Shown: piece by piece, positions 38,721 through 48,052 of the stretch
Numbering within the stretch: the stretch's first letter is position 1
How the letters are laid out: every line of letters begins with the position of its first letter
NCBI RefSeq assembly: GCF_001442755.1
Contig: NZ_CP006367.1
Location: forward strand, 1,302,001-1,366,000
DNA: 64,000 nt
Reading direction: 5' to 3'
From: Aureimonas sp. AU20
Lineage (GTDB): Bacteria; Pseudomonadota; Alphaproteobacteria; Rhizobiales; Rhizobiaceae
Notes under the pieces: generated by a model
What the model saw: only the letters and a program-made list of their open reading frames with translations
What the model was told of the DNA's origin: nothing
The model's database searches: none
Made by a program: the position numbers and the translations under genes

Positions 38721-39299
38721 ATGGAAGGGGCTCGGGCAATCGCGGCGGACATTGACCTGGCAAATGGGCGCCAAGTAAGGCTGGCGAAGGTGATAGATCG
38801 GCATCTCGCTTGGTTTGAAGCCGCACGCAGACGCGGCCTCGGTTGGGATGACATTATAGAAGTGTTGTTTGTTGCTGGAGTAAAACGGGCGAACGGCACA
38901 CGACTTAGCCGCGGACACTTGTCATCTCTCGTATGGCGCAAGCTGAAGAAAGAGCCCGACATCTCGCCGGAAACGAACCATGGGTTCAAGCGGCGGAATT
39001 GCGCGACGGCTCGCGGACCGACACCGCCTCAATCCACATCCGTTCGCCAGACCGAATTCTTTCAAACGGAAGCGCCAAAGGTGAGCTCAAAACCGGTGCA
39101 GTTTAAGGGAAAGCCGGTAACGTCGAGGTGCCAATCCCCGTTCGTCAGAACCATCAACCATGCCATTGATGCCGTGAATGCGAAGAGCGGCGGTCCCGCA
39201 GCGGCGAACGAAGCGGCAACGCCTCCAGCCAACCCGCAGACGACCTTAGACTACATGCGACGCGCGGCTGCACTTCGCCGTAGGCGAGAGGACGAATAA
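38721..39299 (+). CDS. Conserved plasmid/island protein of unknown function
   Basis: The product has 192 residues from the ATG at 38721 (MEGARAIAADIDLANGRQ). The frame could extend upstream to a TTG at 38592, but that part has no clear ribosome-binding site. The core IDRHLAWFEAARRRGLGWDD, then LFVAGVKRANGTRLSRGHLS, looks like a small helix-turn-helix segment of the kind I remember in proteins encoded ahead of mobilisation genes in rhizobial and sphingomonad elements. The C-terminal half is Pro/Thr-rich and probably disordered. It is the first gene of the mobility section. A DNA-processing accessory role is inferred, not shown. Confidence 0.55.
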   Translation: MEGARAIAADIDLANGRQVRLAKVIDRHLAWFEAARRRGLGWDDIIEVLFVAGVKRANGTRLSRGHLSSLVWRKLKKEPDISPETNHGFKRRNCATARGPTPPQSTSVRQTEFFQTEAPKVSSKPVQFKGKPVTSRCQSPFVRTINHAIDAVNAKSGGPAAANEAATPPANPQTTLDYMRRAAALRRRREDE

Positions 39300-39439
39300 A
39301 GTTACGCATAACGTCGTATGATATGTTCGGTATCGGAAGGGGACTCGATAATATTTGGGCGGGGAATAAGAAGGGCAGTGAGTGGGTAAGTCAGTAACGT
39401 GACCATAAATTCAATAATTGAGAAGACTAGGTAGGGGAT

Positions 39440-40085
39440 TCACTCAAGCCATTGAGTGATCGTTGCGATCAGCGCGATGGCGGCGAGATAGTTGATGGCG
39501 AGGCGGTCGTAGCGGGTTGCGATGCGCTTCCAGTTCTTGAGCCTGCCGAACATGCGCTCGATGATGTTGCGACGGCGATAAGCCTTGTGGTTCAGCGGGT
39601 AGACGATGTCGCGGGCGGCCCGCCCCGGAATGACCGGCTCGATCTGATGCTCGCTGAGCCAAGTCCGTAGCTTATCGGCATCATAGGCTTTGTCTACGAT
39701 CAGGCGCTTTGTCGGTCTCATAGCTTCCAAGAGCGGAAGGGCCATAGTGATGTCGGCGATGTTGCCGGGCGTCAGGGCAAGGGCGACGATCTGGCCACAA
39801 GCATCGGCCAGACAATGGATTTTTGTCGTTCGGCCGCCGCGCGATATGCCGACCGCTTGGGCAAACTCCCCGTTCTCCGGGTAGGACATCCACTGGATGT
39901 CCTACTGATCCTACGAACTCCGCCGGATGCGGAGCGGTGTGCTTTGACATGGGTGCTGTCGAAGCAGAGCTCATCGGGGACAGCGCCTGCGGCTGCGACC
40001 TTGGCAAAGATCCGCTGCCAGACGCCACGCCGTGCCCATCGAGTGTAACGGTTGTAGATCGTCTTGGCCGGTCCGTATTCGACCA
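39440..40085 (-). pseudogene. IS5-family transposase, truncated and frame-broken
   Basis: The C-terminal two thirds read in one frame (39440-39889) and contain the DDE residues of an IS5-type transposase: LIVDKAYDADKLRTWL and RRNIIERMFGRLKNWKR. The upstream part lies in another frame, EYGPAKTIYNRYTRWARRG, then ELCFDSTHVKAHRSASG, with the first catalytic D. A stop lies just before the second frame. IS5/IS427 elements often use a frameshift, but here the N-terminal ~70 residues are also missing because an IS701-type fragment abuts at about 40085. The element is therefore probably dead. Confidence 0.75.
39881..39905. repeat. Perfect 25-nt palindrome inside the IS5 transposase
   Basis: GTAGGACATCCA at 39881-39892 is exactly complementary to TGGATGTCCTAC at 39894-39905, around a single C. 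It lies at the point where the two transposase frames meet. It could be a small inserted hairpin that broke the gene, or a structure aiding frameshifting. Confidence 0.7.
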
Positions 40086-40089
40086 TAAC

Positions 40090-40385
40090 GAAACGCGCTC
40101 TTGGCACGGCTGGCACCGTCACGTTTCGCTCGTCATGCTGGCCTTCGCCATGATGAGCGCGATCCGTCACACGGCCAACGGTGCGATACCTGCTAAAAGG
40201 GGGGTCGAAGCCCGAGCCTTGAACCGTCGCTGATCCGCTGGTCCGTGCAGGAAATCCGGCGCATCGCCTGTCGCTTGGCAAGGCGGCGCATCAACCCCGC
40301 CCACGTCATCGCGTGGTCGCTCTGGCGACGAGCCCACCAAGCCCCCGCCCGTGTCTCCCATATCAAACGAAATACGCAACTGTAA
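40090..40385 (+). pseudogene. C-terminal fragment of an IS701-type transposase
   Basis: The plus strand reads RSWHGWHRHVSLVMLAFAMM then, after one frameshift near 40210-40230, IRWSVQEIRRIACRLARRR, then PAHVIAWSLWRRAHQAPARV and a TAA stop at 40383-40385. This pattern is the C-terminus of IS701-like transposases as I remember them. The rest of the gene is absent and the IS5 remnant begins at its left edge, so the two were brought together by insertion or deletion. Confidence 0.6.
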
Positions 40386-40713
40386 TGCTAGCTTTAATTA
40401 ATCTGGCAACGCCGACATTGGTCGTCGCCGATCGACATAGCGCCCCCACAGAGCATTTCATTCGAAAGGGCTTTCGAGGCAGACGCACCGGTCGTTACTC
40501 GGCAGCCTCCCGCTCAGAAGGGTCGTCACAAGTCATTGCCTTTGTTGGCGTATTCCGTGTGCATTGATTCCGTTGTGGTTGTCTTCGCATTTCGAAACCT
40601 TGTCACCGTCTCGCCAGAGCTTCGGTCAACCCGCGAGTTGTCTTATCGGCGAGACGTTCGAGCGCTCCCTGCAAGGGGCGCAGGTGTATGCATCAGGCGA
40701 AAGCAAGGAATCC
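40386..40713. other. Intergenic region after the IS remnants
   Basis: This stretch is less GC-rich than the surroundings. It may include the right end of the IS701-type element and the promoter of the next gene. I see no clear terminal repeat or RNA. The frame of the next gene is open upstream to 40564, but the translation there lacks protein-like character. Confidence 0.35.
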
Positions 40714-41709
40714 ATGACGGATAGCAACAGCAACGACAGAACCAAACCAGCGCATCCGCCAGCGGTAAGCGAAAGTGAACGCCGTGCCCTAAGGCGGAAG
40801 CGGCTCGAACGTTTGGCGAAACTAGGATCGGAAGCGCCGGTCGATCCCGCAACTGAGGTGCGTGTCTATTACGATCCGTCGGCTATCGACACGACCGGCT
40901 ACGGTTTCCGAAGCCTTCTCATCCCAATGCCGGAAATGCGGAACCACGAAGGACGTCGCCCTTTGCGGGCGGTTGCCGAGCGTCTGCAGGTCGCGTGTTG
41001 CATACATGTGCTGCGGTGCTACGACGAGATGCGAGCTTCCGGGGTTGGTAGCGCCGAGGCGATCGAGACGGAGTTGAAGTCTGTCGTCCCGTTGTCGTTC
41101 GACAACGTTAAGCGGATTGGTAGGAAGGGGTTGGACGAGCGCAAGCTGCCGATCACTGCAGTGGATATGCTCGCGAGCCGTCTCTACGAAGGCGAACCGG
41201 ATCTGATCCGCGCTCATCGTCAACTGGCGGGGTTGCTGAATACGTCTTTGACGCGGATGAACCGCATCATCGCCGCAACAGACGCGTCATGGTCGATGCC
41301 CCAAAAGGACTGGGCAGAGGCCAACTCGTTGGTCATGGAGGCGTTCAATTTCCATCCCAACAGCATGCCGAGAATTGATCTCGTTAGGATCAGCTGCGCT
41401 GCTGACATCCAGCCGTCTATTATATGGAGCAGATATCAAATCGACGCTCCAATGTACGAGGTCGCGCGCTTCGCAACGCAGTTGCTCTTCAGGGGGCTGC
41501 GGACGAGCGGCGGTCCGCCCGTCGAATTGAAGATGTCGCATTTTGCTGTTGCCGACGAGTTGCTCCATCTCAACCCCTCGGACAGGTACCACGAGATGGC
41601 GGCCGTTCAGTTGGTCAGCGATTTACTCAAAAGCGCGGATCCAGCCATGCTGCTCGATCAAGCCATCGATAAAGCGGCGATGGCGGAGAGTGACCTTTTG
41701 ATCGAGTAA
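40714..41709 (+). CDS. Hypothetical protein of the mobility module
   Basis: The product has 331 residues from ATG 40714, chosen because AAGGA lies 5 bp before it. The frame is open further upstream, but those codons look random. The sequence is soluble and mostly helical, with a segment RPLRAVAERLQVACCIHVLR and a later region PPVELKMSHFAVADELLHLN; I recognise no domain. The gene is isolated: a strong terminator follows at 41746. Position at the head of the conjugation genes suggests a role in transfer or its control, but this is inference. Confidence 0.55.
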   Translation: MTDSNSNDRTKPAHPPAVSESERRALRRKRLERLAKLGSEAPVDPATEVRVYYDPSAIDTTGYGFRSLLIPMPEMRNHEGRRPLRAVAERLQVACCIHVLRCYDEMRASGVGSAEAIETELKSVVPLSFDNVKRIGRKGLDERKLPITAVDMLASRLYEGEPDLIRAHRQLAGLLNTSLTRMNRIIAATDASWSMPQKDWAEANSLVMEAFNFHPNSMPRIDLVRISCAADIQPSIIWSRYQIDAPMYEVARFATQLLFRGLRTSGGPPVELKMSHFAVADELLHLNPSDRYHEMAAVQLVSDLLKSADPAMLLDQAIDKAAMAESDLLIE

Positions 41710-41745
41710 TAACGGGGCTCGATAGCCTGGTTCAATTCCAGCCAG

Positions 41746-41777
41746 CAAAGGGAGCTTCGCCGCTCCCTTTGTTTTTC
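41746..41777 (+). terminator. Rho-independent terminator after the 331-residue protein gene
   Basis: AAAGGGAGC (41747-41755) pairs with GCTCCCTTT (41762-41770) around a 6-nt loop, followed by G and five T residues. It lies 37 bp after the stop codon at 41709 and separates this gene from the ParA-like gene. Confidence 0.85.
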
Positions 41778-42037
41778 GATGTCTATTGGCGAAAGCGGCG
41801 TTTGCTTTTTCGGTCTCGATACGCAGCGTACGTTGGTTTCGACTGACTCGACGGTGGAGCGGCCCCTCTGCCTTCCTGAGGCGACCGAGAAGAACGGTTC
41901 ACAGTAGTGGTCTCACGATGAGCGTCCTGTGGGCGTAAGTCTCTGTCAGAAATGCATAATTTACACCTCATTTATTCCGCTGACGAGTTTTCCAGCATTT
42001 GCGATGCGTGCAAACCGTTTGGAGAAGGACTGAGAGA

Positions 42038-42907
42038 ATGGCGAAGAAGGTCGAGTCGAACGAAGCCATTGGCAACAAGCAATCGACTGAACCGGACAGG
42101 TCGGCCCGCGCGATGATGGTGCGTGGCGGCATCGGGGGGATCGGAAAAAGCAGCTTTCTCGTCAACGTTGCGGATGCTTTTTCCATCGCGTCCGTTCCGC
42201 TTGATCTGTTGCAGATCGACGACCAGACGAAGATCGAGCGGATGACCGGGCAACCGGTGACGACGATCGATGTCGCGGTGTTTCGACGCTCGCGCGAGGA
42301 TGGCTGGGCGCTTCAAAGGGCGATCGCTCCCTTCTACAACGTCGTCGTAGGCATGCCGGCAACGGGTCGATGGTGCGCGATTGAGATCGCCGGAGGCTTG
42401 AGCGCCGTCGCTGATGACGCCTTTCTCAGCATCGACATGGCCGAGGAGATTGAGGAACTCCGTATCGCTGTCGACGCCCACATCGTGGTAGTCGCTAGCG
42501 AGGAGTCGGTGCGGCACGCGGCGCTAGAAGCTCAGCGGCATGCTCTGTGCTTCCCGGGCAGCCGACTGGTCTTCATCCTGAACAATCGATACGGGCCAGT
42601 CAGATCCTTTCTCAACGACGTTTCGGTTGATCTCGGTAAACCTGTGCTCAGGCTGCTGGAAGAACACGCGACCATTGTCGTCCGACGGGTCCAGCCCGAA
42701 AGCATACGTTTGTGGGAGAACCTCGGTATCCGGCCATCGCAGATCGCACGCTGGCGCGTCGAGGGCGGCTACGAGAAGGTTTGTGCCGAGACCGGGCTTG
42801 ATCGCCTCGAAGCAAGACTCTTCGCGAGCGAGATTGTCGGCTGGTCGGCCGATATCCGCGAGCAGTTGATCGCGATCTATCCAGTGCTTGGCGGCTCCGA
42901 TGTCTGA
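42038..42907 (+). CDS. ParA/TraL-like P-loop ATPase
   Basis: The product has 289 residues from ATG 42038 with AGAGA just upstream. A deviant Walker A GGIGGIGKSSFLVNVAD lies near residue 30, as in ParA/MinD-type ATPases. The following segment PLDLLQIDDQTKIERMTG has the Asp-rich switch region, and later VFILNNRYGPVRSF resembles the NKxD-like strand of this class. In IncP-type transfer regions the TraL protein has this form. It is coupled to the next gene by an 8-bp overlap and precedes the coupling protein, so a conjugation role is likely rather than plasmid partition; no ParB or centromere repeat was seen. Confidence 0.65.
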   Translation: MAKKVESNEAIGNKQSTEPDRSARAMMVRGGIGGIGKSSFLVNVADAFSIASVPLDLLQIDDQTKIERMTGQPVTTIDVAVFRRSREDGWALQRAIAPFYNVVVGMPATGRWCAIEIAGGLSAVADDAFLSIDMAEEIEELRIAVDAHIVVVASEESVRHAALEAQRHALCFPGSRLVFILNNRYGPVRSFLNDVSVDLGKPVLRLLEEHATIVVRRVQPESIRLWENLGIRPSQIARWRVEGGYEKVCAETGLDRLEARLFASEIVGWSADIREQLIAIYPVLGGSDV

Positions 42908-43526
42908 CACCGGGAAATATAAGCGTCTCGAAGCACAGATCGTACGTGAAGGCGCAGAAGCACTTCGGGCATACATTGCCCGTTGTAAGCGGATGTCGCC
43001 GGAGAACTTCGCTCGGGAACCACGGTCTGCGACCTCGCGGCTGTCGGCTGCGAAATACGCGGAGATTGTGGTCGCCATTACGGGTATCGATTTGCCGAAG
43101 CCGATGGCCGATGCTGTCCAAGAAAAACCCGTTGCCGCGATGTCGCCGCGCCGACCGATCACCAAGTGGTGGCGTAGCCTTTCAAACGCAGAGGTCTCGG
43201 TCATCCTAGGCGGCGCAGCGGCGATCATCGCGAGCGTTGGGTTCTCCTTCGGGGCCATTGAGACGCATACGCCAGACCCAATGGTTCGGAGCCGATCGAC
43301 AGGCGAATGGGGATCGTGCCGGCGTTTGTCACCCGAGGCGGACGGATGTCTGTATTCCGTGCGAACGTCCATGCCCTGGGCGAGAGCGGCTGCGCTGCTC
43401 GATCAACCTGAGGCGATGCTGCGTTTTATGAACAAGCATCTTCCCGCCGCTCACAACCTAAATCTGTACATTCCTCAAGGAACGCGCCTGATCATCTGGC
43501 GATCGACCGGAAAGCTGAAGGATTAA
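42900..43526 (+). CDS. Single-pass membrane protein of the transfer operon
   Basis: The product has 208 residues (MSDTGKYKRLEAQIVREGAE). One hydrophobic segment VSVILGGAAAIIASVGFSFG near residues 101-120 should span the membrane, with about 100 residues on each side. The C-terminus HNLNLYIPQGTRLIIWR looks like a LysM-type end, which would bind peptidoglycan if outside the membrane; this is tentative. The gene overlaps the ATPase gene by 8 bp and the coupling-protein gene begins 3 bp after its stop. It may anchor or assist the coupling protein. Confidence 0.55.
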   Translation: MSDTGKYKRLEAQIVREGAEALRAYIARCKRMSPENFAREPRSATSRLSAAKYAEIVVAITGIDLPKPMADAVQEKPVAAMSPRRPITKWWRSLSNAEVSVILGGAAAIIASVGFSFGAIETHTPDPMVRSRSTGEWGSCRRLSPEADGCLYSVRTSMPWARAAALLDQPEAMLRFMNKHLPAAHNLNLYIPQGTRLIIWRSTGKLKD

Positions 43527-43529
43527 TCG

Positions 43530-45260
43530 ATGCTTCGGAGAACGAAACCTGCCGCCTACGAACATCGTTCCCTTGAACCAGCTGTGACCGCGGCATTGCT
43601 AGCTTGCCTCGCTGCAGCGCTTTGCAGCGCCATAATCACCTTCGTCTTGTTCGCCCCGGAAGGTTGGCGAGCGGATGGCCCATTCCGCGCTGATCTTTTC
43701 TTTGTCCTTCGACAAATAGTGAGGAACATTCAGCTAGGCGGTCTTTCTGGGAGCATTGATGATACGCTTCACGATCTTCGCGCTCGCTTTGACCTTTACA
43801 ACGAGATTGCGTGGCGCATCCATGCAATTGGAGCAAGCGCTGTCGCAGCGCTTCTGTTCGTCGGCGTCCGTACTTATAGACGAACTAGATACGTCGATAC
43901 TCGAACGCATCATGCTGGTCTTCAATTCTGGGCGGGTCGAGCAGGCACAAGCTCGGCCGTCGAGTTCCTTGCTTCCGAAGTCAAAGAGCATGGCACCAGC
44001 ATCCGTCTCGCGCCAAAGATCTGGCTGCCTAAGATGCGCGAGTTGCGCAACCTTCTGCTGGTTGGGGCGCCGAACAGCGGAAAGACCCGAATTATTCTGT
44101 TCTGGCTGAACGAGATCCTTGGACGATTGCGCGAGCATCCGCACGAACGCCTGCTCGTTCATGACACCACGGGAGAGATCCTGCGGGGAATGCCGGTTGC
44201 GGACGACGCCATCGCAGCGTTCCACCCGACAAAGAAAGGGGGCTATGCATGGGTGCCGGGGCGAGACGTCCAATCCATGACGTCCGCCATCGCGCTTGCG
44301 ACGCGTCTCGTCGCGTCGGACGGCACGACGCAGAGCGACAACCGCGTCTTCGACAAGGGCGGCGTAACGATCTTGACGGGGTGCATCGCCCAAACCCGCG
44401 CGACACGCGGTCCGAACTGGAGTTTCGCCGACCTTCTGAACACGCTGCTCGGCGATCCGGTCGCCTGGAAGGAGGGGTTCGCGCAGGTCTATCCGCCCGC
44501 TGCCGCCCTGGTTCTGATCGACGCGGACGGTACCCTCAACCGCACGACCGCGAGCTTCATCTTGTCGGTTCGGGCTCATGTCATGCAGCTTCTGGATCCG
44601 TTGGCTCGTGCCTGGGGTACCGCTCCGCCGGAACGGCAGTTCTCGTTTCTCGACTGGATTGAAGGCAAGAAGCAAGGCCAGCCCGCTATCGTCGTGTTAC
44701 AACGGTCGGCCGCCAACCCCGCGCTCAGCGCGCTCTGGATCGGAGCGATCGTCGATCTTCTGGCATCGCATGCTTGCGACGAAAGCTTCAACCCCGACAA
44801 GTCGATGCGCATCCGCTTCGTGCTCGACGAGATCCACCAGCTCGGCCCGCTGCCCCGCCTGCAGGAGATCCTTGATGTCGGACGCAACAAAGGCGTCTCG
44901 GTGGTTGCTGCCTTGCAGGACATGACGCAGTTGCGGCGAACCTACGGCGCCGATGGAGCGAAGGAATTCCTTGGACGCTTCGCCACGAAGATTGTCGGCC
45001 AGGCCCAGATCGGTCCCGATGCCGACGAGTTGGCCGCTTCGTTCGTTGGAACACGCGAAATCATGCCGAAACGGGCAGCGTCAAACAACGCTACCGAATT
45101 GGATAAGGAGCCGGAGCCGAGAACGGTGGGCATCGTTCGGCCCGAGTATCTTGCATACGATCTCGGGGCGAACGACGAAGAAGTTTGCGCCATCGCCCTT
45201 GGTATCGGTGACGTCGTGGAATTGTCGTGGCCGACTACAGTGTGGGAGCCACGTCGATAG
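43530..45260 (+). CDS. Type IV coupling protein (VirD4/TraG/TraD type)
   Basis: The product has 576 residues. Two N-terminal membrane segments are visible (ALLACLAAALCSAIITFVLF near 20 and SAVAALLFVGVRTY near 107). Walker A LLVGAPNSGKTRIILFW lies near residue 178 and Walker B RFVLDEIHQLGPLPRL near 429, followed by VVAALQDMTQLRRTYG, which is diagnostic of coupling proteins. It is an inner-membrane ATPase that hands the relaxase-DNA complex to a type IV secretion channel. No channel genes are present in the window, so it probably uses a channel supplied by another element. It ends the operon, with a terminator at 45384. Confidence 0.85.
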   Translation: MLRRTKPAAYEHRSLEPAVTAALLACLAAALCSAIITFVLFAPEGWRADGPFRADLFFVLRQIVRNIQLGGLSGSIDDTLHDLRARFDLYNEIAWRIHAIGASAVAALLFVGVRTYRRTRYVDTRTHHAGLQFWAGRAGTSSAVEFLASEVKEHGTSIRLAPKIWLPKMRELRNLLLVGAPNSGKTRIILFWLNEILGRLREHPHERLLVHDTTGEILRGMPVADDAIAAFHPTKKGGYAWVPGRDVQSMTSAIALATRLVASDGTTQSDNRVFDKGGVTILTGCIAQTRATRGPNWSFADLLNTLLGDPVAWKEGFAQVYPPAAALVLIDADGTLNRTTASFILSVRAHVMQLLDPLARAWGTAPPERQFSFLDWIEGKKQGQPAIVVLQRSAANPALSALWIGAIVDLLASHACDESFNPDKSMRIRFVLDEIHQLGPLPRLQEILDVGRNKGVSVVAALQDMTQLRRTYGADGAKEFLGRFATKIVGQAQIGPDADELAASFVGTREIMPKRAASNNATELDKEPEPRTVGIVRPEYLAYDLGANDEEVCAIALGIGDVVELSWPTTVWEPRR

Positions 45261-45383
45261 TACAGAAGGCGTGTTCGATCGCGCGTCACCATCCATTGAT
45301 CGTAGCTGCCAAGTCGTTGCGTAAAATGAAGTATTCTCGCTGCTTTGATTCCGTAGCGCCTCAACGGTCCGCCAACGAATTCT

Positions 45384-45414
45384 GAAGGCCTCCCAACGGA
45401 GGCCTTCGTCTTTT
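45384..45414 (+). terminator. Rho-independent terminator that also contains the relaxase ribosome-binding site
   Basis: GAAGGCCTCC (45384-45393) pairs perfectly with GGAGGCCTTC (45398-45407) around CAAC, followed by GTCTTTT. The GGAGG in the right arm is about 10 nt before the TTG at 45413 that begins the relaxase reading frame, so transcripts entering here would have the relaxase start hidden in the hairpin. Confidence 0.75.
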
Positions 45415-48052
45415 GGTCGCATCCTTCGCCCTCATCCGCTCGTCTGCGTACTACACGCGTGCGACCTCCGCTGTTCGGTACTACGAGGCCGGCGCTGAGA
45501 CTGGCGGCGTCTGGCTGCGCGGACACGCACGGCTTGGGGTAACTGCAGGCGGACCGGTGCGCGCTGCTGACTTCGATCGCGTGTGTCAGGGGCTCGATCG
45601 CGACGGGCGTCCGCTTGTGAAGCATAAAGGACCAGGTAAGCGGACGCTCGGCGTCGACATCACGCTGTCATCGCCCAAATCCTTCTCGGTCGATTGGGCG
45701 CTTGGCGACGCCGCGATGCGCGAAACGCTCGAGGCGGGCGAACGCGAGGCGATTGAATGGGTCGCAAAGTTTGTCGAGACCCAGATTCCGCTCGCACGGC
45801 GCGGACGCGCTGGCGGCCGGCGGGAGTCCGCAGCGTTCACTGTCGCTGTCTTCACCCATAGCGAAACCCGTCCCGAACGGCACGCCGACGGGACGGTAAT
45901 GCCTTCCCCACACAGGCATCACCATTTGTGTTTTCCCAGCGTCGGCGAGCGCGCGGACGGCACCTGGGGGGCGCTTGATACAGTAGCTTTGCGGTCTTGG
46001 AAGAAAGCGCTCGGTGCTAAGTACCGCTTAGCGTTGGCCACGGCGCTTCAGAAGCGCGGTTTCGCGATCGAGGTGCCGGAGGGCGACTGGCGCTGGTCGG
46101 TACGCGGTGTGCCGGTGACGCTCTGCCACTTCTTCAGTGCCCGTCGCGCTGCGATCGAAGAAGAACTCGCGGAGGCCGGTGTCACGTCCAGTGCCGCGCC
46201 CGCGCTCGCCGCCGCCGTGACACTCGCCGGCCGTCGAGACAAGCAGAACATCGCCGGTCCCGACCTCACCCGGCAGTGGAAGGAAGCCGCCGCAGCGCTT
46301 GGGTATTCGGCGGAAGCAGTTCTCGCCGACGTCCGTTCAGCCGGACGGGCCGCAGAAATCGAACTGACCGCGGATGACCTCGAAGCGCACGCAGAAAGGC
46401 GTGTCGCGGCCGTGCCGGCAGCGCTTACCGACCATAGCGCGACTTTCGAACGGCGACACCTCCTTGAAGCGGTCGCCAATGCCCTCATCGGATCACGTGC
46501 TTCGCCCGACCAGGCGATCGCTATGGCGGACGCGCTCGTTGCCGATGGACACGTTGCCATGCTCGGGGAAGTCCGAGGCGAAGTCATATACTCAACGCCG
46601 ACGATGATCGCGGCGGAGCGGCGACTGGTCGAGACTGCCCGGCATCTGGCAGACGAGTGCGTTAAAGCTCCCGATCCAGCTCTCGTTACGAGGCTCGTCG
46701 AAGCTCAAAACCTGAACGCCGAGCAGGAATCAGTTGCCCGTGCCGCGACTTCCGGGGGGCGCCTGACGCTGGTGCAGGGGGCTGCCGGGACGGGTAAGTC
46801 GACGACCCTGAAGGCGATCACCCGAGCCTGGCAGTTGGAAGGCTACACCGTTGTCGGTGCGTCGATCGCATGGCGCGCGGCGCATGGACTTCGGGACGAT
46901 CTCGGCATCGAGTCTCGCGCGATCGACTCCTGGCTTGCCCGGAGCAAAGGCGATGCGCCGATCTTCGGCCCAAAGACCTGTTTGCTCGTAGAAGAGGGCG
47001 GACTTCAGGCCAGTCCTCAAGCCCTGCGACTGCTGTCCGAAATCAAGCGGGCCAGAGGCATCGTGGTGATCGTCGGCGACGAGAACCAACTCCGTCCGAT
47101 CGGACCTGGTCACGCCATGCGGCTGATTCGGGAAGCTGTCGGTGCAAGTGAGATCGCGACCGTCGTTCGCCAGCGTGAAGCTTGGGCTCGAGAAGCCCCG
47201 CAGAGTTTTGCTCGCGGCGACGCCACCGCCGCACTCGCCGCCTTCGCCGATCGCGGTCTCGTCCGGTTTTACGACGGACCCCGCGCGACGGTCGAGGGAG
47301 TCGCCGCCGAATGGCAACGGCATCGTGACACGGCTCCGGAACAAAGCGTCCTCGTCACGGCGAAAACGAACGCCGAGGTCCGCGCGGTGTCGGATAGGAT
47401 TCGACAGCTCTTGCGCGAGCGTGGAAATCTGCGCGGAGCCGACATCGCTGTGGAGGCCGCCGACGCGTCCGGCAACGGCTACTTGCTGCGTCTGGCTGAG
47501 GGCGACCGCGTCCGCTTTCTCGTCCGCCATGACGCGCTTGGCGTGATCAATGGCACGGAGGCTGAAATCGCCTCAGTGCATGAGGCCGCGGACGGCTCGG
47601 TGCGTATTGGCGCCGTGATTGGCGAGCGCCACGTCGAGTTCGCGTCCACCGACATTGCCGATGCTACGGGTCGCGTGAAGCTGGTGCATGCCTACGCTGC
47701 AACAGTGTTCCAGGCGCAAGGGATCACCGTCGACGCAGCGCTCGTCCTCGCGTCCGCGCGCTTGGATCGACACGACGCCTATGTCGCGGCCAGCCGGGCA
47801 CGCGGCGACACGACGTTCTTCATCGATGGCCGAACGCTCGACCGAGAGATGGTAGCGGACACGATTGAGGCGGTCGCAGCCGGTGACGACGAGGCACGCC
47901 TCCGCTTTCTAGCCGAGCGGTTGGCGCGTGCCAATGCGAAGACCACGACGCTCGACCTTCTCGCGGCCGAGGCAAACGCGTCGAAGGTGACGAGGACGCG
48001 GGATCTCTCGAAAGTCCATGACCGTCGCCGCGAGCTCGATCATGAGCTCTGA
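45413..48052 (+). CDS. MobF-family conjugative relaxase (TrwC/TraI type)
   Basis: The product has 879 residues. The N-terminus has the catalytic tyrosines (SSAYYTRATSAVRYY, Tyr13 and Tyr14) and the metal-binding histidines (SPHRHHHLCFPS near residue 168). The middle and C-terminus carry an SF1 helicase: Walker A QGAAGTGKSTTLKAI near 455, motif II-like CLLVEEGGLQAS near 523, GDENQLRPIGPG near 555, and VHAYAATVFQAQGITVDAAL near 760. MobF enzymes nick at oriT and unwind the transferred strand. No ATG lies near the start; TTG at 45413 is the only fitting codon, with GGAGG 10 nt before it inside a terminator hairpin. oriT was not located. Confidence 0.85.
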   Translation: MVASFALIRSSAYYTRATSAVRYYEAGAETGGVWLRGHARLGVTAGGPVRAADFDRVCQGLDRDGRPLVKHKGPGKRTLGVDITLSSPKSFSVDWALGDAAMRETLEAGEREAIEWVAKFVETQIPLARRGRAGGRRESAAFTVAVFTHSETRPERHADGTVMPSPHRHHHLCFPSVGERADGTWGALDTVALRSWKKALGAKYRLALATALQKRGFAIEVPEGDWRWSVRGVPVTLCHFFSARRAAIEEELAEAGVTSSAAPALAAAVTLAGRRDKQNIAGPDLTRQWKEAAAALGYSAEAVLADVRSAGRAAEIELTADDLEAHAERRVAAVPAALTDHSATFERRHLLEAVANALIGSRASPDQAIAMADALVADGHVAMLGEVRGEVIYSTPTMIAAERRLVETARHLADECVKAPDPALVTRLVEAQNLNAEQESVARAATSGGRLTLVQGAAGTGKSTTLKAITRAWQLEGYTVVGASIAWRAAHGLRDDLGIESRAIDSWLARSKGDAPIFGPKTCLLVEEGGLQASPQALRLLSEIKRARGIVVIVGDENQLRPIGPGHAMRLIREAVGASEIATVVRQREAWAREAPQSFARGDATAALAAFADRGLVRFYDGPRATVEGVAAEWQRHRDTAPEQSVLVTAKTNAEVRAVSDRIRQLLRERGNLRGADIAVEAADASGNGYLLRLAEGDRVRFLVRHDALGVINGTEAEIASVHEAADGSVRIGAVIGERHVEFASTDIADATGRVKLVHAYAATVFQAQGITVDAALVLASARLDRHDAYVAASRARGDTTFFIDGRTLDREMVADTIEAVAAGDDEARLRFLAERLARANAKTTTLDLLAAEANASKVTRTRDLSKVHDRRRELDHEL

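Noticed and set aside
42038..42907. ParA-like gene as plasmid partition system
   Set aside because: No ParB gene or centromere-like repeats are near; it is coupled to conjugation genes instead.
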